The position numbers and the translations under genes were made by a program. Source: Gari tellinella (lineage: Eukaryota; Mollusca; Bivalvia; Cardiida; Psammobiidae). From it: DNA of 64,000 bases. The stretch is taken from contig OV277857.1 in NCBI GenBank assembly GCA_922989275.2, positions 78,981,321 through 79,045,320 on the forward strand. The letters are read 5' to 3'. Below, piece by piece: positions 40,153 to 52,500 of this stretch (its first letter is position 1; every line of letters starts with the position of its first letter). A model generated the notes under the pieces. It was not told where the DNA came from and searched no databases. It saw only the letters and a program-made list of their open reading frames with translations.

Positions 40153-40889
40153 CTCGCTCACATTAGCTGCGGCTGCCGTACGGCGGCCGCATGGCTAATA
40201 ATTTCTACGGCGAGTAGCAACTCCCCGGCCGCCGTAGAATTCCTACGGCCGCCGTGTGTTGCGCTCACATTTGCTGCGGCTGCCGCGCGGCGAGATTTTA
40301 TTTTTTTGGGGTTATAAAACCTGCGACAACCGTACGACCGCCGTGCGGCAGCCGTACGGTGACCGCACGGCGACCGTACGGCAGTCGTACGGCAGCCGTG
40401 AAAGTCCCACCAGATACCCTGCAACCAAAATGCTGCTCCTGCTACACAACTTGGTTTTGCTACATGTTCACACAACTAATATCCAACAACACTATGAGCT
40501 CAAAGGACACATTTGGACAGCATTTAAGAACATCTAAACTCATTTTTAGATAATATACATGTTTTTTTTTTATATACGAACAAAAGTACAAATGCACAAT
40601 AGGAAAATTAACCATTGAGTTACGGCGGCCGCACGGTGGCCGTACGGCGACCGTACGGCTGCCGTACGGCAGCCGTAGAACCACTCTACAGCGTGTGTTT
40701 CTACGGCCGCCGTAAAAATGAAAAAAAAAGTTATAACTCCGCGTTATAATTCTACGGCGAGCTCTACGGCCTGTAAAATATTGGGATACGCCGTGCGGCC
40801 GCCACGCGGCCGCCGTAGAATATCTACGGCCGCCGTAAGATTATCTCGATTTCACGTTTCTGCGGCCGCCGTAGAGCAAATGTGAGCGC
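40153..40889. mobile_element. GC-rich fold-back element with CCGTACGGC repeats
   Basis: Outer ends CGCTCACATTAGCTGC and the complement GCAAATGTGAGCGCA; the same end motif recurs internally at 40261, so two elements may be nested. Each arm is packed with CCGTACGG, CCGCACGG, CGGCCGCCGTAG and similar palindromes (40170-40400 and 40620-40870), around an ordinary AT-rich centre. CpG is very frequent compared with the rest of the window. Frames rich in Arg, Thr and Ala across it come from these repeats. Confidence 0.75.
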
Positions 40890-40899
40890 ACTATTACAA

Positions 40900-41165
40900 A
40901 TATTTTTTTCTGAAACCACTTGCCCAATTTTTATGTCACCTTGACCATAACTACACGATCCATTCAATTGATAGCAATCTCGCAGTCACATTCAGTTGGT
41001 AAAGTAAGCCCATTGTATTACAATCAATGTAGACTCATCGAAGCATAGTGTGTTGCCAGTTTTATCATCCTTGGCAGATATTGTTTTCCAAAGTTTATCA
41101 ATTGTAAAAATTCTCAGAGTTATTTCAATTGTCGTTTCTTGTAGAAAAAAATCCACACTTTGCTT
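40900..41165. other. no feature recognised
   Basis: AT-rich spacer, possibly the rest of a HEL core (TCTGAAACCACTTGCCCAATTT). Confidence 0.3.
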
Positions 41166-41170
41166 GTTTT

Positions 41171-41600
41171 TTTAGCTCACCTGAGCCATAGGCCCAAGGT
41201 GAATTATTGTGATCGCCCTGTGTCAGTCGTAATGTATGGTCGTTGACAATTGCTTCAAATGATATCTCATTCTTTACCACTTAACAGATTTCAACCAAAC
41301 TTTACAGGAATGTTCCTTGGGTCAAGCTCTTTCAAACTTGTTCAAACAATTAAAAATGCAGATCTCTAGTTGACATGGCAACTGAAGTGCAAAAAATAAG
41401 GAAATTTTAAATAATCTTCTTGTTAAAAACTACAAGGGCCAGCGTTTAGATTTTTGGCACATAGCATTATCAGTATTTCAGCATTTTCAACAGGTCCTCT
41501 ATCACGACTCTTCAATTATGCCCCTGGGGTTAAATTTGGCACCGACCGAGCTTTGGTATGGGAACACTAGATGCCCTTTACCAATAGTGAAGAAATGGCT
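41171..41600 (+). mobile_element. HEL element (AGCTCACC type), decayed
   Basis: Head TTTAGCTCACCTGAGCCATAG with AAGGTGAATTATTGTGATCGC, then degenerate core with TTAAATAATCTTCTTG. The tail is not recognisable. Confidence 0.55.
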
Positions 41601-41619
41601 ATGTTCAGTTTCATTTTAC

Positions 41620-41715
41620 AAAAAGATGCATGCTAGCGGCATATATATCCCACAGTGATCAGGATCCAAACTGTTTGACACGCTGATCCTGTTTTGAAAA
41701 CAAATTAAGAAAAAT
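41620..41715. repeat. HP-B1 fragment
   Basis: GATGCATGCTAGCGGCATATA and TGATCAGGATCCAAACTGTT; one core arm only. Confidence 0.55.
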
Positions 41716-41725
41716 TGTAAAAAGG

Positions 41726-41877
41726 TCAGGTGACAGCTTTAAGTAAGGTGACAGTAAAACAGAAAGTTCTTAATGAGCTTTCAGTTTTACTGTCACATTT
41801 CTTTAAACAGTCATCTGTGTTTAAAAACCTAATAATTCACACACTTTAGTGGTCGTAATAGAGAGGTTTTACATGTA
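41726..41877. repeat. HP-D element, left end missing
   Basis: AGGTGACAGTAAAACAGAAAG pairs with its complement near 41785; right end GTCGTAATAGAGAGGTTTTA. Confidence 0.65.
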
Positions 41878-41910
41878 CATCAACTGTCAGAATATATGCC
41901 ACAGCTTTAA

Positions 41911-42098
41911 CCCTTTCACTCTCAATGACGCCATAAAGCGCATTTGCAAACAGTTTTGATCCTGATCAGACGCCACGAAACGCGACGTCTGATCAGGTGT
42001 TTTTCACTTGTTTGAAATTACGTCAGTTATAGATCTACTGCCTTAAATCTTAACTGATTCTGCACTGTGTGCAAAATCGTCCGTATCATGCTTGAATG
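41911..42098. repeat. HP-B4 element
   Basis: TTAA 41907 and 42099; start CCCTTTCACTCTCAATGACG; core CAGTTTTGATCCTGATCAGA around CGCCACGAAACGCGACG. The right arm is partly replaced. Confidence 0.65.
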
Positions 42099-42229
42099 TT
42101 AACCCATTGGACAATAAACTAGTTGTAAACGACGTACATGTATATGAACTCGTCATTAATAGTCGATGAGATAATAGAAGTAAAGATATTAAGAACGCTT
42201 TTACTCATACATCCCTACTAGGCGAGTGC

Positions 42230-42482
42230 ATTTTCATTCTACTGAGGGCTGTTTTGCAATATACTGCAAAATGACAAACAGTGCAGATCCAGATTAGAGG
42301 GCTCATTTAGGAGCCCTCTGACCTGGATCTACACTGTTTACATAATTATTATAACAAGTATACATAATAATACACATATCTTAATAAGATATGTGTATTA
42401 AATTATGTAGTGTGTATACTATTTGTTATTAGTATACTGTTTGTAAAGGGCGAGTATACTCGTCGCTAGGGCTCGAAACGTT
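42230..42482. repeat. HP-C element with an internal palindrome
   Basis: Core AACAGTGCAGATCCAGATTA and complement around GGGCTCATTTAGGAGCCC (42275-42340). Right flank is interrupted by the palindrome AATACACATATCTTA/TAAGATATGTGTATT (42368-42401). Confidence 0.65.
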
Positions 42483-42779
42483 ATATTAATTGACAGCATG
42501 AGTTGCTGGTATATAAAATAATTGTAAGTAACATAATTTAATAATTTCAATTTACCATCTTCTACAATAGTGTGTGATTCCAAATTGTCATGCACAATAT
42601 GTCTCAATTTAGATACACTTAACGCCTCTTTATTTACAATATTGAAAGTATGTGTCAAACAGATTTGATCTTGACCAGGATCGAGCCTGTTTGCTAATTG
42701 CAAACCAAGTCGCGCTTAGACAAGTGGCCAATAGGTCCGTGATCAGTTTAGTATGGATGTGCAGTCAGAATTGTGTTAA

Positions 42780-42985
42780 CCCACTCACCCCCAAAAAAAC
42801 ATTTCAAGACATTTCAGTCTCCAATAAAATCTGATCCATTGCTGACTATTTAGAGTTGAAGTTTACAATTTATTTCAAAATGACAAACAATGTAGACCCC
42901 TTAAGGAATTTTCCGATCATTGTCTGTATTGTTTGCCTAGGACAAGTGTACTCCTCACACGTACACTTTAAATTCTTAATGTCAA
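42780..42985. repeat. HP-C element, degenerate
   Basis: TTAA 42776; CCCACTCACCCCCAAAA start; core reduced (ACAATGTAGACCCCTTAAGG); TAGGACAAGTGTACTCCTCA flank. Confidence 0.55.
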
Positions 42986-43030
42986 TACTCATACGTACTC
43001 ATACAGAACTCGAATCTATAGTCCTGTACC

Positions 43031-44493
43031 TGGCCTGAAGACCCGTTTGCAAAATGGTGTTGAGAGAGTTTCTCACTTGATGTGATTTAACGAGACCCTA
43101 GACATCACAAATCACCGAGGTGCTCGTCTGCCACACTGACACGAGCCCCACAATATCCAAAACCAATATGGCCGCCACCAGTCATTTTGGAAAAGCTAAC
43201 TTTTTTGGGTTTTTTGGAGAATAAACAAGTGTAATACCTCTAAATCGATTGATTTTTGGTGTGGAACTCATTTCTGATGCCCTTTGTGCAATCTGGGGTG
43301 TCTTTGATTTGGAAAGGTCAAGTTTCAAATTAGCCAAATCCAATATGGCCGGCGCAAACCATGTTGGAAAAGCTATTTTCGTTTTTTTAAGAAAAATCAA
43401 ATATAACACTTCTAAATTGATTATTTTTTAGAGTATAACTCACTTCTGATGCCCTTTGTGCAATCTGGGATGTCATTGATTTGGAAAGATCAAGTTCCAC
43501 GATAGCAAAATCCAATATGGCCTCCGCAAGCCATGTTAAAAAAAGCTAACTTTTTTCTTTTTTTGGATATAAACCAATGTAATACCTCTCAATTGATAAT
43601 TTTTGGGTGTTGAACTCATTTCTGAGGCCTTTTGTGCAATCTAGGATGTATTTGATTTGGAAAGGTCAAGTTTCACAATAGCAAAATCCAATATGGCCGC
43701 CGCAAGCCATGATCAAAAAGCTAACTTTCTTCTTTTTTTGGAGAATAAACCAATGTAATACCTCTCAATTGATAAATTTTGGGTGTTGAACTCATTTCTG
43801 ATGCCCTTTGTGCAATCTGGAATGTCTTTGATTTGGAAAGATCAAGTTCCACAATAGCAAATTCCAATATGGCCGCCACAGGCCATGTTCAAAAAGCTAA
43901 CTTTTTTCTTTTTTTGGAAAATAATCGAATGTTATACCTCTCAATTGATAAGTTTGGGATTTCTCATTTCTTAGGCCTTATGTGCAATCTGGGATGTATT
44001 TGGTTTGGAAAGGTCAAGTTTCACAATAGCCCAATCCAATATGGCGGCCGCAAACCATGTTGGAAAAGCTAATTGTTTTGCTTTTTGGACAAAAATCAAA
44101 TGTTATACTTCTAAATTGATTATTTTTTAGAGTATAACTCATTTCTGATAACCCTTGTGCAATCTAGGGTGTCTTTGCTTTGGAAATATCAAGTTCCAAA
44201 AGAAGCAAAATCCAATATGGCCGCCGCAACCATGTTGAAAAAGCTATTTGTTTTCTTTTTTGGAGAATAATCAAATGTAATACCTCTAAATTGATAATAT
44301 TTTGGTGTGGAACTTATTTCTGAGGCCCTTTGTGCAATCTTGAGTGTCTTTGATTCATATTGGATTTGGCTATTACGGGGCTCGTGTCAGTGTGGCAGAC
44401 CAGCTCCTCGGTGGTTTGTAATGTCTAGGGACTCGTTATCTCACATCAAGTGAGAAACTCTCTCAACACCATTTTGCAAACGGGTCTACAGGC
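43031..44493. mobile_element. TIR element with tandem core of seven ~175-bp units
   Basis: Terminal inverted repeats of about 130 bp: 43031-43163 and 44365-44493, for example GTTTGCAAAATGGTGTTGAG, CTCACTTGATGTGA, CTGCCACACTGACACGAG at the left and their complements at the right. Between them are seven units marked by CAATATGGCCGCC (near 43168, 43342, 43515, 43689, 43867, 44037, 44214). AGTCCTG occurs close to both ends but is not at exactly equal distances, so the TSD is uncertain. No protein frame. Confidence 0.8.
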
Positions 44494-44499
44494 CAAGTC

Positions 44500-46200
44500 C
44501 TGCACTACTAACCGTTGTGGTTTGACTGGGTTAGATAACGCATTAAACCCTCCCCGTCGTACCCTGAGTGAAGTAGTATTTTCAAATAGTTTGAATCATT
44601 ATCTCCCGTAACTAAGGCGGCACCTGGATACAAAGTGAATGGCACCCATTTCAATGTTTCTTCAATCAAATTGTCTCAAATCTAAATTTGAGAAATAAAA
44701 GGACAATTATTTCGCTGACCATATCTCGGCATTAAAGGGATTGATGCATTGATAGTGCTTGATATGGACGACGTTGTCATGGTCAAAATCAATTACTGAT
44801 TGCTGGCTTCACGAACGCCTACATGAATAAATTTACAGCAGTGTATAACATCTGTGTATTTTCCAAATTGAGGTCTTCAGTATCCCAGGATACACCCTTA
44901 ATCATGATTTAAAGTGTCACTTGTCGGTCAAATCAAGGAAATCTAATCAGAATGTCTGAAAGAATGTAAAATAAATAAATCAATCAATGATGGATTAATA
45001 ATTTAATATTATAAGAGCAACTTAAGGCTGAACTATATCTTATCTTTTTTATATAACGCTAGTATTATATTACGGAACAGCTGTTCAAGACTGACCAAAC
45101 TTCGCACGCCTTGACCATGACCGCGTAGTTTTACTTACCTATTCGGATTTGGAGCGTTGTTCAGCAGTAAGTATTGCTACTTTTTCTTATGTGAAATGAC
45201 GTTTTGTCTAACGCTGTCTGTTTGGTCAATGTATTTCCGCTGCATACCAGGGTGTATGCTGTTTTCACTAGTTCATTGAACAACTAGGCCCCAATGTCAT
45301 TAAGAGTTTGAGTTGGGTCTGAGATCGTTCTCAATAATTTTATTGATCAGATTTGAGCTTTTGCCAGCAAAACCATCGAAGGTATCCATTTGAAACTTGA
45401 ATCACTTGTTCAACTCATTACACCAAGGCAGATGACCATAGTATTTGTCATGCCAGAATGTTTGCCTTTGGTTTGACTTAGAATTTGTAAATGAAATTCT
45501 CAAAGCATATCAAAGGTATCAACTTTAAGCTTTGTGTACATATTTTGTTTTAAAAGGGAAACCCTATAATAAGGCAGGTAACCCTGGGATTTATCAGTCC
45601 AGAGTCATTATCCCTTTTTTAACCTAGAACTTACATGAAATATATTTTCTCATTAACTATCAAAGGTATTAATTTCAAGTATGAGAAAGTCGTTCGTAGT
45701 GCTCATAGCGTAATCAGAGGGCTCCTTCTAAAGGATCCCTCTGATCTGGATCGGCTGTTTTTGCATAGAACCAATGTACATACTATTTACTATGTGTTCG
45801 AAGGTTGGTATTTTGAATTGTATCGCTTAAACTAACAGCAAGTGAAATATAAATAGGACCTCATACAAATGTCTCATTGTAGCGGTTCTTTAAAATGGAG
45901 TTTGTTTGATTTCCAGAACACTATATTTCAAATGAGAAAAATACTAACTGCTGAGTTATCATGACATATCTATTCTTCTGTTATTATTTCAAACGAATAT
46001 TGACCAAACTGAATGTTGTGTTTATCGTTTTGCTGAAGGGTGAACATTATTACCTCCAAAAGACTCACTTTAAGTTAAGGCACCGAATGCCTCGTAAGGT
46101 AGATAGCAACTTAAATGAATATTATAATAAAGACATATATATTAAGCACTCATAAAACCATTACATTGATGTGGTAAGTCATCATCTAATTGTTTACAAC
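44500..46200. other. upstream region of the FMO gene
   Basis: No coding frame recognised. A CAGCA|GTAAGT donor at 45166 could end a 5' non-coding exon joined to the acceptor at 46417; this is a guess. 45286-45375 is half a family I palindrome (GGGTCTGAGATCGTTCTCAA); 45695-45760 is an HP-C core (CAGAGGGCTCC...GGATCCCTCTG). Confidence 0.35.
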
Positions 46201-46316
46201 ATAAGTCGAACTTCGATATCTCGAACTCGGTTATGTTCGACTTAACCGACTATGAAATAATGCTATTAATGTATCGACATATCGGTTAGTTTGAGTTAAG
46301 CGAGTTCGAGATAGTC
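46201..46316. repeat. family G palindrome
   Basis: AGTCGAACTTCGATATCTCG and CGAGTTCGAGATAGTCTTA ends with GTTATGTTCGACTTAACCG inside. Related copies at 48690 and 62384. Confidence 0.65.
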
Positions 46317-46417
46317 TTATTTGAATGGTCAGCATAGAAAGATCTCCATATACATGTAATTCTAACGTATACGTTCGTGGACAATGGGTATTTATGGGGT
46401 ACTATTGTCATTTGTAG

Positions 46418-46529
46418 ATGAAGAAGACGTGCTGTGTTATCGGTGCTGGGGTTGCCGGACTGGCAGCAACAAAACAATGTCTGGAGGAAGGTATCACGCC
46501 AACATGCTTTGACAAAGACGATGATATAG
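46418..46529 (+). CDS. FMO-like: FMO exon 1: FAD-binding motif
   Basis: Residues 1-37 plus one base. [19 protein letters not shown] is the Rossmann FAD motif. Acceptor TTTGTAG adjoins the ATG; donor GTCTGT is weak but keeps phase. Confidence 0.9.
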
Positions 46530-49500
46530 GTCTGTACAATATATGTCAACCTACACAAAGTCAGTGTTGTATTTTTGTATTTATTCATTCACCTCTGAAA
46601 CTTTAAATGGACAATCCCGGTTTACTATTAAATCTAATCCATTTTTGAATGATTAGGGTGGATTTTAACAATATTTTACCAAATAACAAAGAGTGTAGAC
46701 CCTGATCAGAAGGCGCCTTAAGGAGCCCTCTGATCAGGGTCTACACTGTTTGCATATGACAAGTGTAATCTCCATATGCAGGTACTATGTTTGTAAATGA
46801 CGAGTATACTCGTCGCTAGGGTTTAACGTGTTACCCCCATAGTCCGCTTTGAAGACATACCCAGGTTTGTATAGCCTTTAACCCTTAGCCCGCAAAATAA
46901 ATTGTCGTCTGCTATATTTTTCGTCTGCTTCAAGTTTTAAAGTGCTTCAAAGTTGCTCAAAATTGCTGAAAATGTTGTCCGAGTGTCAAACAGCTTGGAT
47001 CCGGATGAGACGCCGAGTTACTCGGCGTCTCATCCGGATCCAAGCTGTTTGCATATGGAGCTATAGTCGTGACTGGCAGGCTAAGGGTTAAGTTACAGCA
47101 AACGCTCAAATCTGACCAATCAAATGCCTGAGAAACTCATTTCAAAAGCTTTATAACCTTGGGCCCAGGTTACTTCTAAAAACAAGTTAAAAGTAGATCT
47201 ATACAGATACACGTTTTATTTAGAGTCGGGCTGTTTATGCGAATTCTGCTTTAGTTTAAGTATGTTTGAGGCTACCATCTGCTTGTAAATAAAATATATT
47301 TCTGATGATGCATCTTCATAAGTAGGAAAATTTTGAGACATTTAAACAGACGATTTTAAAGGCTCCATTGCTGAATTTAAATACAATCCCTGTCATCCAG
47401 GCGGTTTGTGGCACTACCGTGAAGAAGCGTCTGATGACACAGAACCTGGTCTGTATAACTCGTGCAGCATCAACACGAGCAAGGAGATGACGTGTTACAG
47501 CGACTTTCCTATTCCTAGGGAATTTCCCAACTTCATGCATCACTCTCATTTCAAGAGATATCTTGATCTCTATACTGACAACTTTAAGCTGAGAAAACAC
47601 ATAAAGTTACAGGTGAGTTGAAACAAGCATTATTGCAGAAGAAGGAAATACTGAATTTGTGTTGTACATTGGAGAGTTATTTTGTCCTAGTTAAACAAAG
47701 CACAGATACAGTACACTAAATTTTTTCTCGAATATGTTGACGTTTCTTTTCAATCTGAGTGGCAAAAAATTGGAACCTGATCAGACGCAGGATTACCCGG
47801 TGTCTGATATGTTTCGAAACTGTTTGCAGTTAAAATAATGTACTTAACATAAGGGTGGAAAGAATAAAATCTTCTCAACTGTATGTTAACCCATTACCCA
47901 ATAGCCATGTCTGAATTTGAAAACATGTGACTACTTAAAGTTGATTGAAAGTAAAGCAGTATGCGCCTTAATGCGCATTCTGCTTTACTTTCAACCTGCT
48001 CTAAGCTTATATCTGCTAGGATATAGAAACTATTTCTTTTGGTACACATTAATGAATGTATAAAGTGGAAGCAATTTCTAAAGTGCAGGAATAAATTAAT
48101 GGCGTTAAAGGCGTATTTAATGTATTGGGAAATGGGTTAAATCTTCTCGGTTCGAACCCCTTTGAGAAACATCGCTGGACCTGCACATAATTGTCAGTTC
48201 GATGTACCGATGGCCCAACAAAATACCAAGGTAGTTTCATGCCAAACATTTGTCAATAACAACAGAGACAATGTGACGACCATGATGATGATGATGATTA
48301 TGCCAAGAATTTTGACAAGGAGAGACATTTTGGATCCTTGATTCTTTTTTTTCACGGTTATTCAAAAGTTACTTAGTGCAATACAGTAAAGTTAAGTTAA
48401 ATATATGACAACTTAAGAGAAAATTATTTCATTTTTACCATAGATACATGTATACGGTAAAAGCAGGTTGAAAACAAAGCAGAAAGCTCTTACAGAAGTT
48501 GACTACATAACTCTTGTCTTGCGCCTAGCAGACGACTGTCCTAGATACAAATAAAACACTTCCTTAGCGGTTGAAATAAAGCGTAGTTTCGGCAAAATCC
48601 GACTTGATTTTAATCTTGCTTACAAAACTTTCAGTTTTGAAGCAACTAAAGAAATCTACAAGTAATTCATTAACGCACGAAATGATAAACAGTCGAACTT
48701 CGATATCTCAAACTCGCTTAACTCGAATTATCCGATATTTCGAAACGTGAATTTGCCTTATTTTAAGTTTGGTTTAGGTGCACATATAACCCGTGTTTCA
48801 AAGTTAAAACGCGGTTTAGCTGCGTTTTAACTTTGAAATACGGGTATGTTCGACTTAACCGAGTTCTAGATATCGAAGTTCGACTGTACACTGTTAGTAC
48901 CAGTGAACATGTATATATATTTTTATATCCCTCTACTCCATAGATACGTATTTTTATGACTTAAATTTATTTCTTCATTGAATAGTTCTATTTTATACAG
49001 TATTTAATATGAACCATAAGAAATATTTTCTACATTCAAGTAAAACAGAATATGCCTTTAGGCTTATTCTGCTTTACTTTTATTCTGCTTCAAGTGGTAA
49101 CTTATCTTAAACACTAGAAACATGTTGTGGGGTAAAGGTTATAAGCAGACTGAAAGTAAAACAGAATACATGTATGCCTTTAGGTATATTCTGCTTTACT
49201 TTCATTCTGCTTTAAGTGGTCACGTATCTTAAAAACTAGAAACATGCTATAGGGTAAAGGTTACATTGCTTCGCTTTGTCAGTTATATGAATCAAAAGTA
49301 TTTTGTTGACATTATTTTGAAAAACAATTTAAAGCCTTTCAGCGCTTGAAATGTGCATGAGGCATTTTATCCGCGACTCAGAAATATATTTTGTCATTAA
49401 AATGCCTTTCGTTACAGACTAGTGTCGAAAAAGTAGAAAGAGCGGAAAATTTTCCCGAAACAGGCCAGTGGATTGTGACTACTAGAGACTTGCAAACCAA

Positions 49501-52500
49501 TAAGATCTCTCGGACCAAGTTTGATTTTGTGATGGTGTGTAACGGCCATCTTACTGAACCAAAACGGCCGACATTCCCAGGCCTCGACAAGTTCAAGGGA
49601 CGCGTGATACATACTCACAACTTTAAGGTAAAATTGATGCGACTACTTGTTGCACTCTCTATTTTTCCCGCGGCCAAGTTAACCCTTTAACTCTCAATGA
49701 CGCCATAAAGCGCGTTTGCAAACAGTTTGGGTCCTGATCAGACGCCGTGCAGACCCTAATCAGTGGACACCAACAGGATTCCCCTGATCAATTTCTTTAC
49801 GGTGTAAATATGACATATTTACTTTCCATATGTGCAATATTAATAAATGATATCCATGAAACTGTATTAAGTACGCTCATTGGCAATTGCACATCACATA
49901 TACTCAATTCCAAAAGAAACTGTGCACTTTGTTTTCTGTAATTATTCATTGAGTATTTTCCTGAAAGCCATTGAGTATTTTCCTGAAAGCCTATGTATTT
50001 GGTAAAAAAAGTTAGATCAGTTCACGAACAATATGGCACTTATAACAGATTTAGAGATGCGGTCGTTTAAAGTGGATATTTTTCAATGAGAAAAGACAAA
50101 GTGTTATTATCAAAGTTGCAAAGTAACTTTGAGAGTCAGACTGTGTTCATTTGGGAATTTAATGTCGGTTGAGTTGTAATCTTATGATAATTTTTGTCAG
50201 TATCGTATGTGTCCATCTTTGCTCTAATGCAAGCGGTAATGGGACATCGCATATACCTTACGTGACGCCTAATAATGACGTCGGGAATGAAACATTGTCC
50301 TATCACTGAGTTTGAGCATTTGCAAGAGCCATAAGGTATTTTCTCCTAAAGGCCCGCGTGCGAGCACCATGGTGACTAAGAATATTATTAGACCTATCAG
50401 AGAGTCCGTTACTGTCGCCCCAAACGGAAATGACGTCTTGCTCGTTGCAAAAGAGCAGCCCAATGATGTGCTGCAAGATCTGTCCTACAAAGGATCCCCT
50501 TGCCCGGATGGGTGTCCGAGTGTCCAACACAATACGGTCTGTCTGCTGATACAGTACAGTCTTGCCGAACTAGACGCTGTTTGAAAACGACGTCGAAGTA
50601 ACGTCAACGTAACAAATGCGTTTGTCGAACTGCTCTTCTAGGTATATATGTGTGCTGTCTACGGCGATGTGCCATTCCCCTCGTATGTTGAAAACGTTTG
50701 AGCAACCGAATGATTGTGCTTCTTAGGTATTCTAACGTCCTATTTACGTTTGTGACGTTGTAGTTGTGAACACGCATTGCAAAGACTCTAATCTGCCTAT
50801 TTTCATTCAATCTCAGCAAGTTCGTTGTGTACCGATGTGAAGTAAAATGTGTTTTTTTTGTATAAGGCATACGAATTACACTCGTGCATGTGCATTTTCC
50901 TTGAACTGCACGTGCAAAACATGCAAAATAACGTATTTCCAAATAACCTAAAAACTCTTCATACTAAATAATAGATTTTATTATTGATAGATGGCGAATA
51001 TACATGAGATATTGTGTGCGAAATTTTAAATCGATACGTCTTCTAGATATTAAAATATTAGAAAATAAAAAGTGCACAGTTTCTTGTGGAATTGAGTATA
51101 TATACTATTGGGTCAACTATTACTTCCTAATATAAATTTATAGGTCCTTAAAGTGACAACAGTTTTGAATATTATAGAGAATATAGCCAGGTTATGATAT
51201 ATTAACCTTCTGCACGAATTTGTTTTAACTGTTGCAAACGGCTTTGGAATCAGATGAAACATTTGCGTATAACTGCGTAGCACCTGGCTGCTCGACACTT
51301 TTGTAACCAGTTCTTAAAGAAACTGCAGTCAAAACAATGCCAAAATTGTTACAATCAAGGAGCGTATATTTAGTTATTAACAAATGTTCGACTCGCAGAT
51401 AACATGTGATGACAAATCTACTAAGTTCAGCTCAAAAACATTTGATGAAACATAGTGCCTAACATGTTATATTAACAGTTTTTAACCATGTGTCCACAAT
51501 ACAATTGACCGCTACCTCTCCGGTTTATAAACCTCAGTCATATGCTGTACGACGTCGCTGCAAATACTCTGTTCGGGGTTTGAGGTTTAAACGCTTTTGA
51601 GTTGAGTCTGAGATCGTTCTCAAGCTTATGCTCAAATCTGACCATTCAAATGCTTGATTACCTTGGGGCATAGTCTGAGGCATTGTTTCCAACACCGTGA
51701 CTGATGTGGATTTGTACCGTTTGCAATGCCAAAAGCATATTTCCTACTGACATTGAGCATGTTGAGGGACTCGTTTAAGACATATTAAACAATGGCCATG
51801 TCTATATTACTTTATTTTCAGGATTACAAAGGCTATGAGAAATTGAAAGTTCTGGTTATTGGGATAGGTAATTCTGCCTCTGATGTTGCCTGTGAACTCA
51901 GTAGGCACGCCAAACATGTAAGTCTTACCACAGGGAAACATAGGACTAATGGATATAACAATTATTATACATCACCTTGTCATTCGCAATTAGTTTTGTA
52001 TTTTGTTTTTACTTTATTTTCTTACTTAAAGTCCCATTGTGTTTTCAGACCTTTTCTTAATGCCTGAAATACAATAACGGTTAATAATAATGTTTGAACA
52101 TTCTTATGGGCCAAACTGATCTATGAAATGATGAAGACGGACCTAAATCACCAAAAAGGGCGATTTAAAATCATAACAAACCGAAAATAGAACGTCTGTA
52201 ATAAACATTACCACACGGCTTAGTATCACGTGATACAGCAGAAATCAACTTCACTGGGGGCAACCGTATCTACCTCCGCCCATCCATCCATCAGTCAGTT
52301 AGACTATCACACTTTTTTGTCCGTTCTCTAACTCAACTGTTTTTTATCCGATCTTCCACAAACTTGCTGAAAATGTTCATTGATATAAAATCAAGGTTTA
52401 GTTTGATTACTACTAAAATCGCATAAGGTTTTTTTGAGTTTTTTGCCTATTAATTAATAAAAAATGACTGTTTCAGTCATTTTTGCTCTCTAAAACAAAC

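Noticed and set aside
40158..40553. Overlapping frames of 93-105 residues rich in Arg, Ala and Thr
   Set aside because: They follow the CCGTACGG repeats of the fold-back element and have low-complexity composition.
44473..44515. AGTCCTG near both ends of the 43031-44493 element as a 7-bp TSD
   Set aside because: It is separated from the left TIR by four extra bases but adjoins the right one, so it may be coincidence.
48141..48180. tRNA gene suggested by GGTTCGAACCC
   Set aside because: No acceptor or anticodon stem can be formed around it; B-box-like match only.
50604..50942. 112-residue Arg-rich minus-strand frame in FMO intron 3
   Set aside because: No recognisable domain and no splice or promoter support; left as unassigned sequence.
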